From contig DXFV01000029.1 of the NCBI GenBank assembly GCA_019114265.1, forward strand, positions 1-64,000: 64,000 nucleotides of DNA, read 5' to 3'. This document shows positions 43,992 to 52,461 of this stretch, piece by piece. The notes under the pieces were generated by a model. The model saw only the letters and a program-made list of their open reading frames with translations, was not told where the DNA came from and searched no databases. Both the position numbers and the translations under genes were made by a program. Positions within the stretch are counted from its first letter, which is position 1; the number at the start of each line of letters is the position of its first letter. Source of the stretch: Anaerofilum faecale. Lineage in GTDB: Bacteria > Bacillota > Clostridia > Oscillospirales > Ruminococcaceae.

Positions 43992-44063
43992 ACATATAGA
44001 AAAATACGGGGCCCCGCGGTCCCCTATGGTTTTTTCATAACACAGGAAAGGAAGTGATGTGCA

Positions 44064-45590
44064 GTGAGTGAGTATGTGATCGAGATGTGCAATATCACCA
44101 AGGAATTCCCCGGCATCATCGCGAACGACGATATCACGCTGCAGCTGAAAAAGGGGGAGATCCACGCACTGCTTGGTGAGAACGGTGCAGGCAAATCCAC
44201 CCTGATGAGCGTGCTGTTCGGCATGTATCAGCCTGAAAAGGGCTGCATCAAAAAGGACGGGCAGGTCGTGCGCATTAGCAACCCCAACGACGCAAACCGT
44301 CTGGGCATCGGCATGGTGCACCAGCACTTCAAGCTGGTGCATAATTTTTCCGTGCTGGAAAACATCATCCTCGGCGTGGAGACGGTGAAGGGCGGCCTGC
44401 TGAAAATGGACGACGCCCGCAAAAAGGTGATGCGCCTCAGCGAGCAGTACGGCCTGTCGGTGGACCCTGATGCCCTGATCGAGGACATCACTGTGGGCAT
44501 GCAGCAGCGCGTGGAGATCCTCAAAATGCTCTACCGCGACAACGACATCCTGATCTTCGACGAGCCCACCGCGGTGCTCACCCCGCAGGAGATCGACGAG
44601 CTGATGAAGATCATGAAAGGGATGGCCGAGGAGGGCAAGAGCATCCTGTTCATCACCCATAAGCTGAACGAGATCAAGGCAGTGGCCGACCGCTGCACCG
44701 TGCTGCGCAAGGGCAAATACATCGGCACCGTCAACGTGGCCGACGTCACCGCCGAAGAAATGAGCGAGATGATGGTGGGCCGCAAGGTGAACCTGAAGGT
44801 GGACAAGACCGAGGCCCATCCCGGCGATGTGCTGATGGATGTGTCGCACCTGTCGGTGCATTCCAAGCACGGCGGAAAACATCATGTCAACGACGTATCC
44901 TTCCAGGTGCGCCGGGGCGAGATCGTCTGCATCGCGGGCATCGACGGAAACGGTCAGAGCGAGCTGGTCTACGCGCTCACCGGCCTGGAGAAGATCAGCG
45001 ACGGCAGCGTGAAGCTGAACGGCGCCGAGATCGCCCATGCGTCCATCCGCTATCGCAATACCCACGGCCTGGGCCATATCCCCGAAGACCGCCACCGCCA
45101 CGGCCTGGTGCTGGATTACCCGCTGGCCTACAACATGGTGCTGCAAAGCTACTTTGAGCCGCGCTTCTGCAAGGCGGGCTTTTTGAAGTACGACGAGATC
45201 TTTGCCTATTCGGACAAGCTGATCGAAAAGTACGACGTGCGCAGTGGCCAGGGCAGCAAGACCATCGCGCGCAGCATGTCGGGCGGCAACCAGCAGAAGG
45301 CGATCGTGGCCCGCGAGATCGACCGCGACCCCGATCTGCTGATCGCCGTGCAGCCCACCCGCGGCCTGGACGTGGGCGCCATCGAGTATATCCACAAACA
45401 GCTGGTGGCCCAGCGCGACGCCGGCAAGGGCATTTTGCTGGTGAGCCTGGAACTGGACGAGGTGATGAACCTGTCCGACCGCATCCTGGTGATCTATGAA
45501 GGCCAGATCGTGGCCGATCTGGACCCGAAGCAGGTCACCGTGCAGGAGCTGGGCCTGTATATGGCCGGCGCAAAACGAAAGGAGGCGTAA
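44064..45590 (+). CDS. nupO: Nucleoside ABC importer, tandem ATPase (NupO/YufO type)
   Basis: A 508-residue protein with two ABC domains, as in sugar and Bmp-type importers. Domain 1 has an intact Walker A GENGAGKST (about 37-45); domain 2 has the degenerate GIDGNGQSE typical of this family, so only one site is canonical. Walker B IFDEPTAVLTP is in domain 1 and signature SMSGGNQQK in domain 2. Start is GTG at 44064; AAAGGAAG lies upstream. First gene of nupOPQ-pdp. Confidence 0.9.
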   Translation: MSEYVIEMCNITKEFPGIIANDDITLQLKKGEIHALLGENGAGKSTLMSVLFGMYQPEKGCIKKDGQVVRISNPNDANRLGIGMVHQHFKLVHNFSVLENIILGVETVKGGLLKMDDARKKVMRLSEQYGLSVDPDALIEDITVGMQQRVEILKMLYRDNDILIFDEPTAVLTPQEIDELMKIMKGMAEEGKSILFITHKLNEIKAVADRCTVLRKGKYIGTVNVADVTAEEMSEMMVGRKVNLKVDKTEAHPGDVLMDVSHLSVHSKHGGKHHVNDVSFQVRRGEIVCIAGIDGNGQSELVYALTGLEKISDGSVKLNGAEIAHASIRYRNTHGLGHIPEDRHRHGLVLDYPLAYNMVLQSYFEPRFCKAGFLKYDEIFAYSDKLIEKYDVRSGQGSKTIARSMSGGNQQKAIVAREIDRDPDLLIAVQPTRGLDVGAIEYIHKQLVAQRDAGKGILLVSLELDEVMNLSDRILVIYEGQIVADLDPKQVTVQELGLYMAGAKRKEA

Positions 45591-45595
45591 CGCCT

Positions 45596-46753
45596 GTGAA
45601 AAATCTTCTCAAGAAAGACGGCGCCAGTTCGTTTGTGTCGGCTCTGGCCGCGGTGGTGATGGGCCTGATCGTGGGCTTTCTCGTCCTGCTGGTGGCTTCC
45701 CCGTCCAACGCTCTGTCCGGCTTTGGCATGATCGTCACCGGCGGCCTGTCCGATATGAAAAACTTCGGCCAGGTTCTTTATTACGCCACCCCCATCATCA
45801 TGACCGGTCTCTCGGTGGCCTTCGCCAACAAAACCGGCCTGTTCAACATCGGCGGCGCCGGGCAGTATATGGTGGGCGCGTTCGTGGCCGTGTATATCGG
45901 CGTCAAGTGGACCTTCCTGCCCGCCGGGCTGCACTGTCTGGTGGCGGTGCTGGGCGCGGCGCTGGCAGGCGCGCTGTGGGGCGCGGTGCCCGGCCTGATG
46001 AAGGCCTACTGCAACGTCAACGAGGTCATCAGCTGCATCATGATGAACTACATCGGCCTGAACCTCGTCAACCTGCTGGTGCGCCAGACCATCTTCAACA
46101 GCGCCTATAACCAGAGCTACCAGCCGGCCGACAGCGCCGAGCTGCCCAAGATGGGCTTCGACAAGATCTTTGTGGCGGGCGCCACTCCCTCCAGCGTGAA
46201 CGCCGGCATCGTGGTCGCCATTCTGATCGGCATCGTGATGTATGTGGTCATCAACCGCACCAAGTTCGGCTATGAGCTGAAGGCCTGCGGCCTCAACCGC
46301 GAGGCGGCCCGGTACGCCGGCATCAACGAAAAGCGCAGCATCGTGCTTTCGATGGTCATCGCGGGCGCGCTGGCGGGGATCGGCGGCGCCCTGTACTACC
46401 TGTCCGGCGCGGGCACCGGCATCGCCATCACCGAGGAGCTGGCCGCCGAGGGCTTCAACGGCATCCCGGTGGCTCTGCTGGGCATGTCCAACCCCATCGG
46501 CGCCATCTTTGCCGGCATCTTCATCTCCTATCTGAAGGTGGGCGGCCAGGCCATGCAGTCGCTGGGTCTGGCTCCCCAGATCATCGACATCATCACCTCG
46601 GTCATCATCTACTTTGCTGCCTTCGCGCTGTTCTTCCGGCTGCTGCTGGCCCGTCTGGGCGGCGGCAAGGACACGTCCAACGCAAACGCCGAGCCGGCGG
46701 ACAAGCAGCCGGACACACCGGCCGATGATACCGCGAAAGGAGGCAACGCCTGA
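45596..46753 (+). CDS. nupP: Nucleoside ABC importer, permease (NupP type)
   Basis: A 385-residue inner-membrane protein with about 8-10 helices, BPD_transp_2 family. Family motif GYELKACGLNREAARYAGINEKR near residues 222-244 is the cytosolic coupling loop. GTG start at 45596 follows AAAGGAGG. The hydrophilic C-tail (ADKQPDTPADD) is longer than needed and runs into the nupQ start (1-nt overlap). Confidence 0.9.
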   Translation: MKNLLKKDGASSFVSALAAVVMGLIVGFLVLLVASPSNALSGFGMIVTGGLSDMKNFGQVLYYATPIIMTGLSVAFANKTGLFNIGGAGQYMVGAFVAVYIGVKWTFLPAGLHCLVAVLGAALAGALWGAVPGLMKAYCNVNEVISCIMMNYIGLNLVNLLVRQTIFNSAYNQSYQPADSAELPKMGFDKIFVAGATPSSVNAGIVVAILIGIVMYVVINRTKFGYELKACGLNREAARYAGINEKRSIVLSMVIAGALAGIGGALYYLSGAGTGIAITEELAAEGFNGIPVALLGMSNPIGAIFAGIFISYLKVGGQAMQSLGLAPQIIDIITSVIIYFAAFALFFRLLLARLGGGKDTSNANAEPADKQPDTPADDTAKGGNA

Positions 46754-47706
46754 TGGAACTGTTCTATTTTGTCATCCAGCAGATGATGTATTTCTCCATT
46801 CCTCTGCTGATCGTGGCGCTGGGCGGCCTGTTCAGTGAACGCAGCGGCGTCATCAACATCGCGCTGGAAGGCACCATGATCATCGGCGCCTTCTGCGGCA
46901 TCTTCTTCATCAGCGTCATGCAGCAGACCATGCCCGGCCAGACCGTGCTGATCCTCGGCATGCTGATCGCCATGGCCTCCGGCATGCTCATCAGCCTGGT
47001 GCACGCCTACGCGGCCATCAACATGAAGGCCGACCAGACCATCAGCGGCACCGCGATCAACATTTTTGCGCCTGCCTTCGTCATCTTTGTGGCGCGTGCG
47101 GTGCAGGGCGTGCAGCAGGTGTACTTCGTGGACCAGTTCCGCATCGACAGCGTCCCGATTCTGGGCGACATTCCGGTGATCGGGCCGATGCTGTTCCAGA
47201 AAACCTATATCACCAACTATATCGGCATCGCCATCCTGGTCATCAGCTGGCTGGTGCTGTACAAGACCCGCTTCGGCCTGCGCCTGCGCGCCTGCGGCGA
47301 GCATCCCCAGGCGGCCGATTCGGTGGGCATCAACGTCTACAAAATGCGCTATGCGGGCGTGCTGATCTCGGGTGCGCTGGCGGGTCTGGGCGGCCTGGTG
47401 TTCATCATCCCGGTGTCCACAAACTTCAACGCCACCGTGTCCGGCTACGGCTTCCTCGCGCTGGCCGTGCTGATCTTCGGCCAGTGGAAACCCTGGCGCA
47501 TCGCGGGCGCGGCGCTCTTCTTCGGTCTGATGAAAACCATCTCGGCCGTATACAGCAGCATCCCGTTCCTGGTGGCCCTGGGCATCCCCAGCAACATCTA
47601 CAAGATGATCCCCTATGTCGCCACCCTGATCCTGCTGGCCTTCACCGGCCGCACCAGCCAGGCGCCCCGCGCCGAGGGCATCCCCTACGACAAGGGCAGC
47701 CGATAA
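46753..47706 (+). CDS. nupQ: Nucleoside ABC importer, permease (NupQ type)
   Basis: A 317-residue inner-membrane protein of the same BPD_transp_2 family, pairing with NupP. Motifs ERSGVINIALEGTM near the N-terminus and LRLRACGEHPQAADSVGINVYKMR for the coupling loop are intact. The ATG overlaps the nupP stop codon by 1 nt. With NupO and a Bmp lipoprotein it would import nucleosides. Confidence 0.9.
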   Translation: MELFYFVIQQMMYFSIPLLIVALGGLFSERSGVINIALEGTMIIGAFCGIFFISVMQQTMPGQTVLILGMLIAMASGMLISLVHAYAAINMKADQTISGTAINIFAPAFVIFVARAVQGVQQVYFVDQFRIDSVPILGDIPVIGPMLFQKTYITNYIGIAILVISWLVLYKTRFGLRLRACGEHPQAADSVGINVYKMRYAGVLISGALAGLGGLVFIIPVSTNFNATVSGYGFLALAVLIFGQWKPWRIAGAALFFGLMKTISAVYSSIPFLVALGIPSNIYKMIPYVATLILLAFTGRTSQAPRAEGIPYDKGSR

Positions 47707-47730
47707 TCACAAAAAACACGCACGGCAATT

Positions 47731-47771
47731 GCGGAGGCCGGGGGCTTTCCCCGTGCCTCCGCGCCGTTTTT
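47731..47771 (+). terminator. Terminator or attenuator between nupQ and pdp
   Basis: GCGGAGGC (47731-47738) pairs with GCCTCCGC (47755-47762), with inner GGGG/CCCC, followed by TTTTT. With pdp starting at 47794 and no clear promoter between, it may act as a partial terminator that sets the transporter/enzyme ratio. Confidence 0.7.
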
Positions 47772-47793
47772 CACTGAAAAGGAGGCAGAAACC

Positions 47794-49113
47794 ATGCGTA
47801 TGTACGACCTGATCGCCAAAAAGCGGGACGGCCTTTCCCTCACCGGCGAGGAGATCGACTTCATCATCCGCGGCTTCACAAACGGCGATATCCCCGATTA
47901 CCAGATGAGCGCCTTTCTGATGGCGGTGTATCTGCGCGGCATGACCGACGAGGAGACCGCCCGCATGACGCTGGCGATGGCGCACTCGGGCGATATGGTG
48001 GACTTGTCCGGCATCGAGGGCGTCAAGGCCGACAAGCACTCCACCGGCGGCGTGGGCGACAAGACCACGCTGGTGGTGGCGCCGGTGGTGGCCAGCTGCG
48101 AGGTGAAGATCGCCAAGATGAGCGGGCGCGGCCTGGGCCACACGGGCGGCACGGTGGACAAGATGGAGTCGGTGCCCGGCTGCCGCACCAGCCTGCCCAG
48201 CGAGGAGTTCATCGCACAGGTGAACCGCATCGGGATCAGCGTGGTGGGCCAGAGCGGGAACCTCGCCCCCGCCGACAAGAAGATGTATGCACTGCGGGAC
48301 GTCACCGCCACCATCGCCAGCGTGCCGCTGATTGCGTCCTCCATCATGAGCAAAAAGCTGGCTGCCGGTGCCGACTGCATCCTGCTGGACGTCAAGACCG
48401 GCAACGGGGCCTTTATGAAAACGCTGGACGACTCCATCGCGCTGGCGCGTGCAATGGTGGCCATCGGCACACACAACGGCCGCAAGGTGGCGGCGCTGGT
48501 GACCGATATGGACACCCCGCTGGGCCATGCGGTGGGCAACTCGCTGGAGGTTGCCGAATCGATGCAGGTGCTGCGGGGATGCGGCCCGGCCGACCTCACC
48601 ACCGTCTGCCGCGAGCTGGCATCCAACCTGCTGATGCTGGCAGGGAAGGGGACGTTGGAGGAATGCCGCGCGCTCTTTGACGAGGCCATTTCCAGCGGCC
48701 GCGCCTTCGAGACCTGCAAGGCGATGTTCGCGGCGCAGGGAGGGGATGTGTCGGTGCTGGAGGACGGCAGTTTCCGCAAGGCGAAATACAGCCATGTGGT
48801 CAGGTCGCCGCGGGGCGGCTGGGTGCGCGCCACCAACACCGAGCAGATCGGCATTGCCAGCGTCATGCTGGGGGCCGGCCGCACCCGCAAGGAAGACCCC
48901 ATCAACTTTGCGGCGGGCATTGTGCTGAACAAGAAAGCGGGCGACGCCGTGCAGCCGGGCGAAGCGCTCGCCACCCTGTACGCCGACGATGAATCCCTCT
49001 TTGACGCCGCCGCGCAGACCTTCCTTGCGGCCTATACCTTTGGAGACGAAGCGCCGGTCCTGCCGCCGCTGGTGATGGCGCGCGTGACCGAAAGCGGGGT
49101 GGAGCGCTTCTGA
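47794..49113 (+). CDS. pdp: Pyrimidine-nucleoside phosphorylase
   Basis: Phosphorolyses uridine, deoxyuridine or thymidine. The 439-residue protein has the phosphate-binding motif KHSTGGVGDKT (about 80-90), SGRGLGHTGGTVDK and SIMSKKLAAGADCI, family-typical and full length. Close relatives include deoA; the substrate range cannot be split from sequence here. Downstream of nucleoside importer genes, matching the salvage theme. Confidence 0.94.
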   Translation: MRMYDLIAKKRDGLSLTGEEIDFIIRGFTNGDIPDYQMSAFLMAVYLRGMTDEETARMTLAMAHSGDMVDLSGIEGVKADKHSTGGVGDKTTLVVAPVVASCEVKIAKMSGRGLGHTGGTVDKMESVPGCRTSLPSEEFIAQVNRIGISVVGQSGNLAPADKKMYALRDVTATIASVPLIASSIMSKKLAAGADCILLDVKTGNGAFMKTLDDSIALARAMVAIGTHNGRKVAALVTDMDTPLGHAVGNSLEVAESMQVLRGCGPADLTTVCRELASNLLMLAGKGTLEECRALFDEAISSGRAFETCKAMFAAQGGDVSVLEDGSFRKAKYSHVVRSPRGGWVRATNTEQIGIASVMLGAGRTRKEDPINFAAGIVLNKKAGDAVQPGEALATLYADDESLFDAAAQTFLAAYTFGDEAPVLPPLVMARVTESGVERF

Positions 49114-49157
49114 AACGGCATGCTCCCGCGCCGCGCTGGCTGCGGCGCATCCTGTGG

Positions 49158-49580
49158 GTGCTTCTGGCAGGGTGGATGACGGTGATCTTCGTCTTTTCCG
49201 CCCAGCCGGCCACCGAGTCGTCGGCGCTCAGCGGCCGTGCCACCGGGTTTCTGGCAAAGCTGCTGGGCGGGGAACTGGCCCAGCAGCTGCAATGGCTGGA
49301 ATTTATCGTGCGCAAAACGGCCCACTTTTCCGAATACGGCCTCTTGGGCGTGCTGGCCGGCGGACTGCTGCTGGCCTATGGGCATCCGCCGCGCCGTCAG
49401 TGGATCGCATTGGCAGGCTGTGCCGCCTATGCGGTCAGCGACGAGCTGCACCAGGCGTTTGTGCCCGGCCGTTCTCCCGGCCTGCGGGATGTCTGCATCG
49501 ACAGCGTCGGCGCCTGCGCCGGCATCCTGCTGGTCACGGCAGCGGTGCTGGCGTGGCGCCGTCTGCATGCGCGGCGATAA
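49158..49580 (+). CDS. VanZ family membrane protein
   Basis: A protein of at least 140 residues with three or four hydrophobic segments and the VanZ-family hallmarks FSAQPATES, RKTAHFSEYGLLG and SDELHQAFVPGRSPGLRDVCIDSVGA. Role unknown; the namesake gives slight teicoplanin resistance, but relatives are common and not resistance genes. The GTG at 49158 has no SD and trims the first helix; the same frame stays open back to the pdp stop, with CTG at 49110 behind GGGGTGGAG, so the true N-terminus may be up to 16 residues longer. Confidence 0.8.
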   Translation: MLLAGWMTVIFVFSAQPATESSALSGRATGFLAKLLGGELAQQLQWLEFIVRKTAHFSEYGLLGVLAGGLLLAYGHPPRRQWIALAGCAAYAVSDELHQAFVPGRSPGLRDVCIDSVGACAGILLVTAAVLAWRRLHARR

Positions 49581-49592
49581 CACATACAAAAC

Positions 49593-49640
49593 AAACATCC
49601 CCGGACGCGGCAAATGTGCGCCGTATCCGGGGATGTTTTG
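49593..49640. terminator. Bidirectional terminator between vanZ-like and dCMP deaminase genes
   Basis: AAACATCCCCGG (49593-49604) pairs with CCGGGGATGTTT (49627-49638) with inner pairs, flanked by A and T tracts on both sides. A second small stem lies at about 49693-49718 for the leftward gene. Confidence 0.85.
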
Positions 49641-49728
49641 CTGTACGTGAAATACTATTTGTAAAAACACCTGTCAAAGGTACATTCGGTAAAGAAAAAC
49701 ACGGCGGAAACCGCGCCTTGCAAGGACC

Positions 49729-50217
49729 TCAGTAGCCGGTCACGCCCTCCAGCGACTCGTCGTTGTCCACCCAGTCCTGCACCCGCACAACGCGGTAGTT
49801 GTCCTTGGTGTCGCGGATGTAGACGGTGGAGATGCCGGCGTTGATGATCATTCGCTTGCACATCGAGCAGCTGCTGGCGTTTTTGACATAGCTGCCGTCG
49901 GACACCTCGCGCCCCACCAGATACAGGCTGCTGCCGATCATCTTGTCGCGGGGGGCGCTGATGATGGCGTTGGCCTCGGCGTGCACGCTGCGGCACATCT
50001 CATAGCGTTCTCCGCGCGGAATTTTCAGTTTCTGCCGGATGCACACCTTCAGGTCGCTGCAGTTCTTGCGCCCGCGCGGCGCACCCACATAGCCGGTGGC
50101 GATCACCTCGTCGTTTTTCACAATGACAGCGCCGTACAGCCGGCGCAGGCAGGTGCCGCGCTGCGATACCATCTCGGCCAGATCCAGATAATAGTTTTGT
50201 TTGTCTCTGCGCTCCAT
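49729..50217 (-). CDS. dCMP deaminase family protein (ComEB type)
   Basis: A 162-residue zinc deaminase with the catalytic HAE motif (SVHAEANAI, about residues 78-86) and the second zinc site as CSMC, plus an extra cysteine-containing segment (RKNCSDLKVC) also found in ComEB-type dCMP deaminases. Likely makes dUMP from dCMP for thymidylate synthesis. Opposite strand to the salvage cluster, with its own promoter. Confidence 0.87.
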   Translation of the reverse strand: MERRDKQNYYLDLAEMVSQRGTCLRRLYGAVIVKNDEVIATGYVGAPRGRKNCSDLKVCIRQKLKIPRGERYEMCRSVHAEANAIISAPRDKMIGSSLYLVGREVSDGSYVKNASSCSMCKRMIINAGISTVYIRDTKDNYRVVRVQDWVDNDESLEGVTGY

Positions 50218-50243
50218 CTCGGTCCCGCCTTTCTTTTGCTAAA

Positions 50244-50272
50244 AGCGTAGCAGATTTTGTGGTTTCCGTCAA
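50244..50272 (-). promoter_or_regulatory. Promoter of the dCMP deaminase gene
   Basis: Minus strand TTGACG (50272-50267), 17-nt spacer, TACGCT (50249-50244). Confidence 0.55.
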
Positions 50273-50322
50273 GAAAAAACGATGCGGCCCGCCGCGAAAA
50301 GAAGCGGCAGGCCGTATTGTTT

Positions 50323-51738
50323 TCAGTTGTCGAAGCGGATAATGTGGCCGTTCAGCTTCACGTGGTCGATCTCCTCCATCTTGGCCGGCCGGCTGAAGAT
50401 GGATTTGCACTGGATCGTCTCGCCGTCGCTGGTGGTGGTGACCGAATCCACCTCCATCGCGCTGCCGTCCTTCAGGAACACCTCCAGCTCGATCGAGTCG
50501 GAATAGGCATACATCTCGCCTTCTCCATGCACCGTCACCCCGATGGGCGACACCGTTATCTGGGAAACTTTCCAGGGATTCATGTCGATGTCACACGCAG
50601 CCGAGAGGGTGTCGTTGGCCGGCCGCAAACGGAAGGTGGTCTGCCACTGCCCGCTCTGCTGGTGTGCATAGCTCACCAGGTCGCCGTAGATGTGGACGTC
50701 CTTGAACAGCGCTTCTCCGGGCACCAGTGCGATCTGTTCCTCGCGCGTGGTGTAGCTGCTGCGACCTTCCCGCACCACCGTTCCCAGCGAGATATTCGCG
50801 CCGGAAACGTCGAAGCGGTGTCCTTCCTTGTCGCCCAGCACCACCGAGCATTCGTTGTACAGCCCGGTTTCGGGATCGTAGTTCAGCTGCACATGCAGCA
50901 TATTGTCCACCACGGCGGCATTGCTCACGCTCACCCAGGGATATTCTTCAAAGGTCAGCGGCAAGCCGTTTTCCATCAGAACCGGCATGGCCTGGGTGTC
51001 GATCAGCTCGGTCAGATCCTCCATCCGTGCCCCCCAGGCGGAGTACTGCTCCACATCGGACGGATACAGCAGCGCGGGGTGCGCGTTGGCGCGCGCCACA
51101 TCCTCCAGCGTATAGCCGCTGTCCACCATTTCCTCCCGCTCTTCGCCGCTCAGGAAGGAATGCAGCAGCAGGGAAATTTTCTTTCCGGCGATCTTGCTGG
51201 CAGACTGGCTTCGCAGCTGGATGGTAGCCGTCTGGGTCTCCTCGTCGTACCACAGCACCTCGGCCTGATTGAACAGCTCCTCGCCGTCCAGAATCGTGCC
51301 GTCTGCGCGCACGCACAGATCCCGCAGCTGCACGGTCTCATCCAGGCGGTTCTTTTTCTCGGTATCCTGCAGCGTCAGGTAAACCACCGCCACGTCCTCG
51401 TCGTTCATGGCGGCCAGAACTTCCATTCGGATCCCGTTGTCCTCGTCGGCCAGGTTCACCGGCTGCAGGAGGGACACCAGGTCGTCCCCCAGCTTATCCA
51501 GCGAACGCCGGAGCGGCGGATTGGCCGCCACGCCCACCACGCCGGACAGCACGATCACAGCAGCGGCGGCGGCAACGGCGACGGTCTGCCGGACCACCCG
51601 CCGCCAGGGGATACAGCGCGCCCTTTCCGGACGGGCGGAAGGCTGGCATTGCTCCAGGATGCTCTGCCGCAGCTCGGGACGGAGAACAACGGATTGCAGA
51701 CGGCGGTCCATCGAATCTTTGAAATTGTTTTCGCTCAA
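50323..51738 (-). CDS. Anti-sigma factor-like membrane protein (DUF4179 type)
   Basis: A 471-residue protein with a short cytosolic N-terminus, one membrane helix (about 46-66, AVAAAAAVIVLSGVVGVAA) and a large extracellular part with no enzymatic motif. Co-encoded with the ECF sigma factor, it is most likely its anti-sigma factor, tethering or releasing it upon an unknown envelope signal. The best start is TTG 51738, overlapping the sigma stop (TTGA) for coupling, giving MSENNFKDSM; the later ATG (MDRRLQ) is an alternative. No SD is clear. Confidence 0.75.
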   Translation of the reverse strand: MSENNFKDSMDRRLQSVVLRPELRQSILEQCQPSARPERARCIPWRRVVRQTVAVAAAAAVIVLSGVVGVAANPPLRRSLDKLGDDLVSLLQPVNLADEDNGIRMEVLAAMNDEDVAVVYLTLQDTEKKNRLDETVQLRDLCVRADGTILDGEELFNQAEVLWYDEETQTATIQLRSQSASKIAGKKISLLLHSFLSGEEREEMVDSGYTLEDVARANAHPALLYPSDVEQYSAWGARMEDLTELIDTQAMPVLMENGLPLTFEEYPWVSVSNAAVVDNMLHVQLNYDPETGLYNECSVVLGDKEGHRFDVSGANISLGTVVREGRSSYTTREEQIALVPGEALFKDVHIYGDLVSYAHQQSGQWQTTFRLRPANDTLSAACDIDMNPWKVSQITVSPIGVTVHGEGEMYAYSDSIELEVFLKDGSAMEVDSVTTTSDGETIQCKSIFSRPAKMEEIDHVKLNGHIIRFDN

Positions 51739-52247
51739 TCGAATTCCCACCCTTCCAATCTGGATTTCAGCTGTTCGCGTGCACGTTTGAGCCGCACCGA
51801 AATCGTGGATTCCGGCGCGCCCAGCACCTTGGCGATCTCGCTGATTTTCAGGTCCTGATAATAATACAGCAGCAGCACTTCGCGATATTTGGGCTTCAGC
51901 GCCACCACTTCTTCCAGAAGCGCCCCGTCCTCCGCGGCGTGGGGGCCTTCGGCGTCGGGGATATCGTTCAGTTCCTCCACCACATTCACCCTGCGCCGCC
52001 AGGCGGTGCGCAGATAGTCCTTGCACACGTTGATGGCGATGCGGGTCACCCAGGTTTTTTCGCCTGCGCCGCCGTTGAACTGGCCGTAGTTGCGGTATAC
52101 TTTCAAAAAAGTATCCTGCACGGCGTCCTCGGCCAGCTGCATATCCTTCAAATATAAGTAGCACATGCGAAGCAGGCCGGTGCCGTATTGATCGACGATG
52201 CGTTCCATGTCCGGGACAGCGGGGGAAGCCTGTGTTGGCTGCAGCAT
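51735..52247 (-). CDS. ECF sigma factor
   Basis: A 170-residue RNA polymerase sigma-70 family factor with region 2 (YLYLKDMQLAEDAVQDTFLKVY, about 31-52; DAVQDTF signature) and region 4 (LLYYYQDLKISEIAKVLG, with a HTH ending in STISVRLKRAREQLK). Directs transcription of an envelope or stress regulon, here unknown. ATG 52247 with AAAGGG upstream. Overlaps its presumed anti-sigma gene by 4 nt; an ECF-like promoter upstream suggests autoregulation. Confidence 0.92.
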   Translation of the reverse strand: MLQPTQASPAVPDMERIVDQYGTGLLRMCYLYLKDMQLAEDAVQDTFLKVYRNYGQFNGGAGEKTWVTRIAINVCKDYLRTAWRRRVNVVEELNDIPDAEGPHAAEDGALLEEVVALKPKYREVLLLYYYQDLKISEIAKVLGAPESTISVRLKRAREQLKSRLEGWEFD

Positions 52248-52270
52248 GATATCGGACCCTTTCTGTCTGT

Positions 52271-52299
52271 TAGACGGGGATTCTTACGAATTTCTTTCA
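52271..52299 (-). promoter_or_regulatory. Possible ECF-type autoregulated promoter
   Basis: Minus strand TGAAAG (52299-52294), 17-nt spacer, CGTCTA (52276-52271), close to the ECF pattern TGAAAC-N16-CGTC. The motif GTAAGAAT is repeated twice within 20 nt here. Confidence 0.5.
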
Positions 52300-52345
52300 A
52301 AATTCTTACAGGTTTTTTTGAGAAATGGCCGCCGCGCAAAAACAG

Positions 52346-52374
52346 TTGGAAATTCGGGCTGCGTATGGTATCAT
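52346..52374 (+). promoter_or_regulatory. Promoter of the CARF-nuclease gene
   Basis: TTGGAA (52346-52351), 17-nt spacer, TATCAT (52369-52374) with extended TGG; divergent from the sigma operon. Confidence 0.7.
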
Positions 52375-52461
52375 AACAGCAGAACGAGAACGGCCGGTTG
52401 CTGTATTTTATTATAAAGCATATTGCATAAAATAGCAATATGTCCACAGGAGGCAGAGAAG

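Noticed and set aside
49120..49180. ATG at 49120 as start of the VanZ-like gene
   Set aside because: It is in another frame and runs into TGA near 49177.
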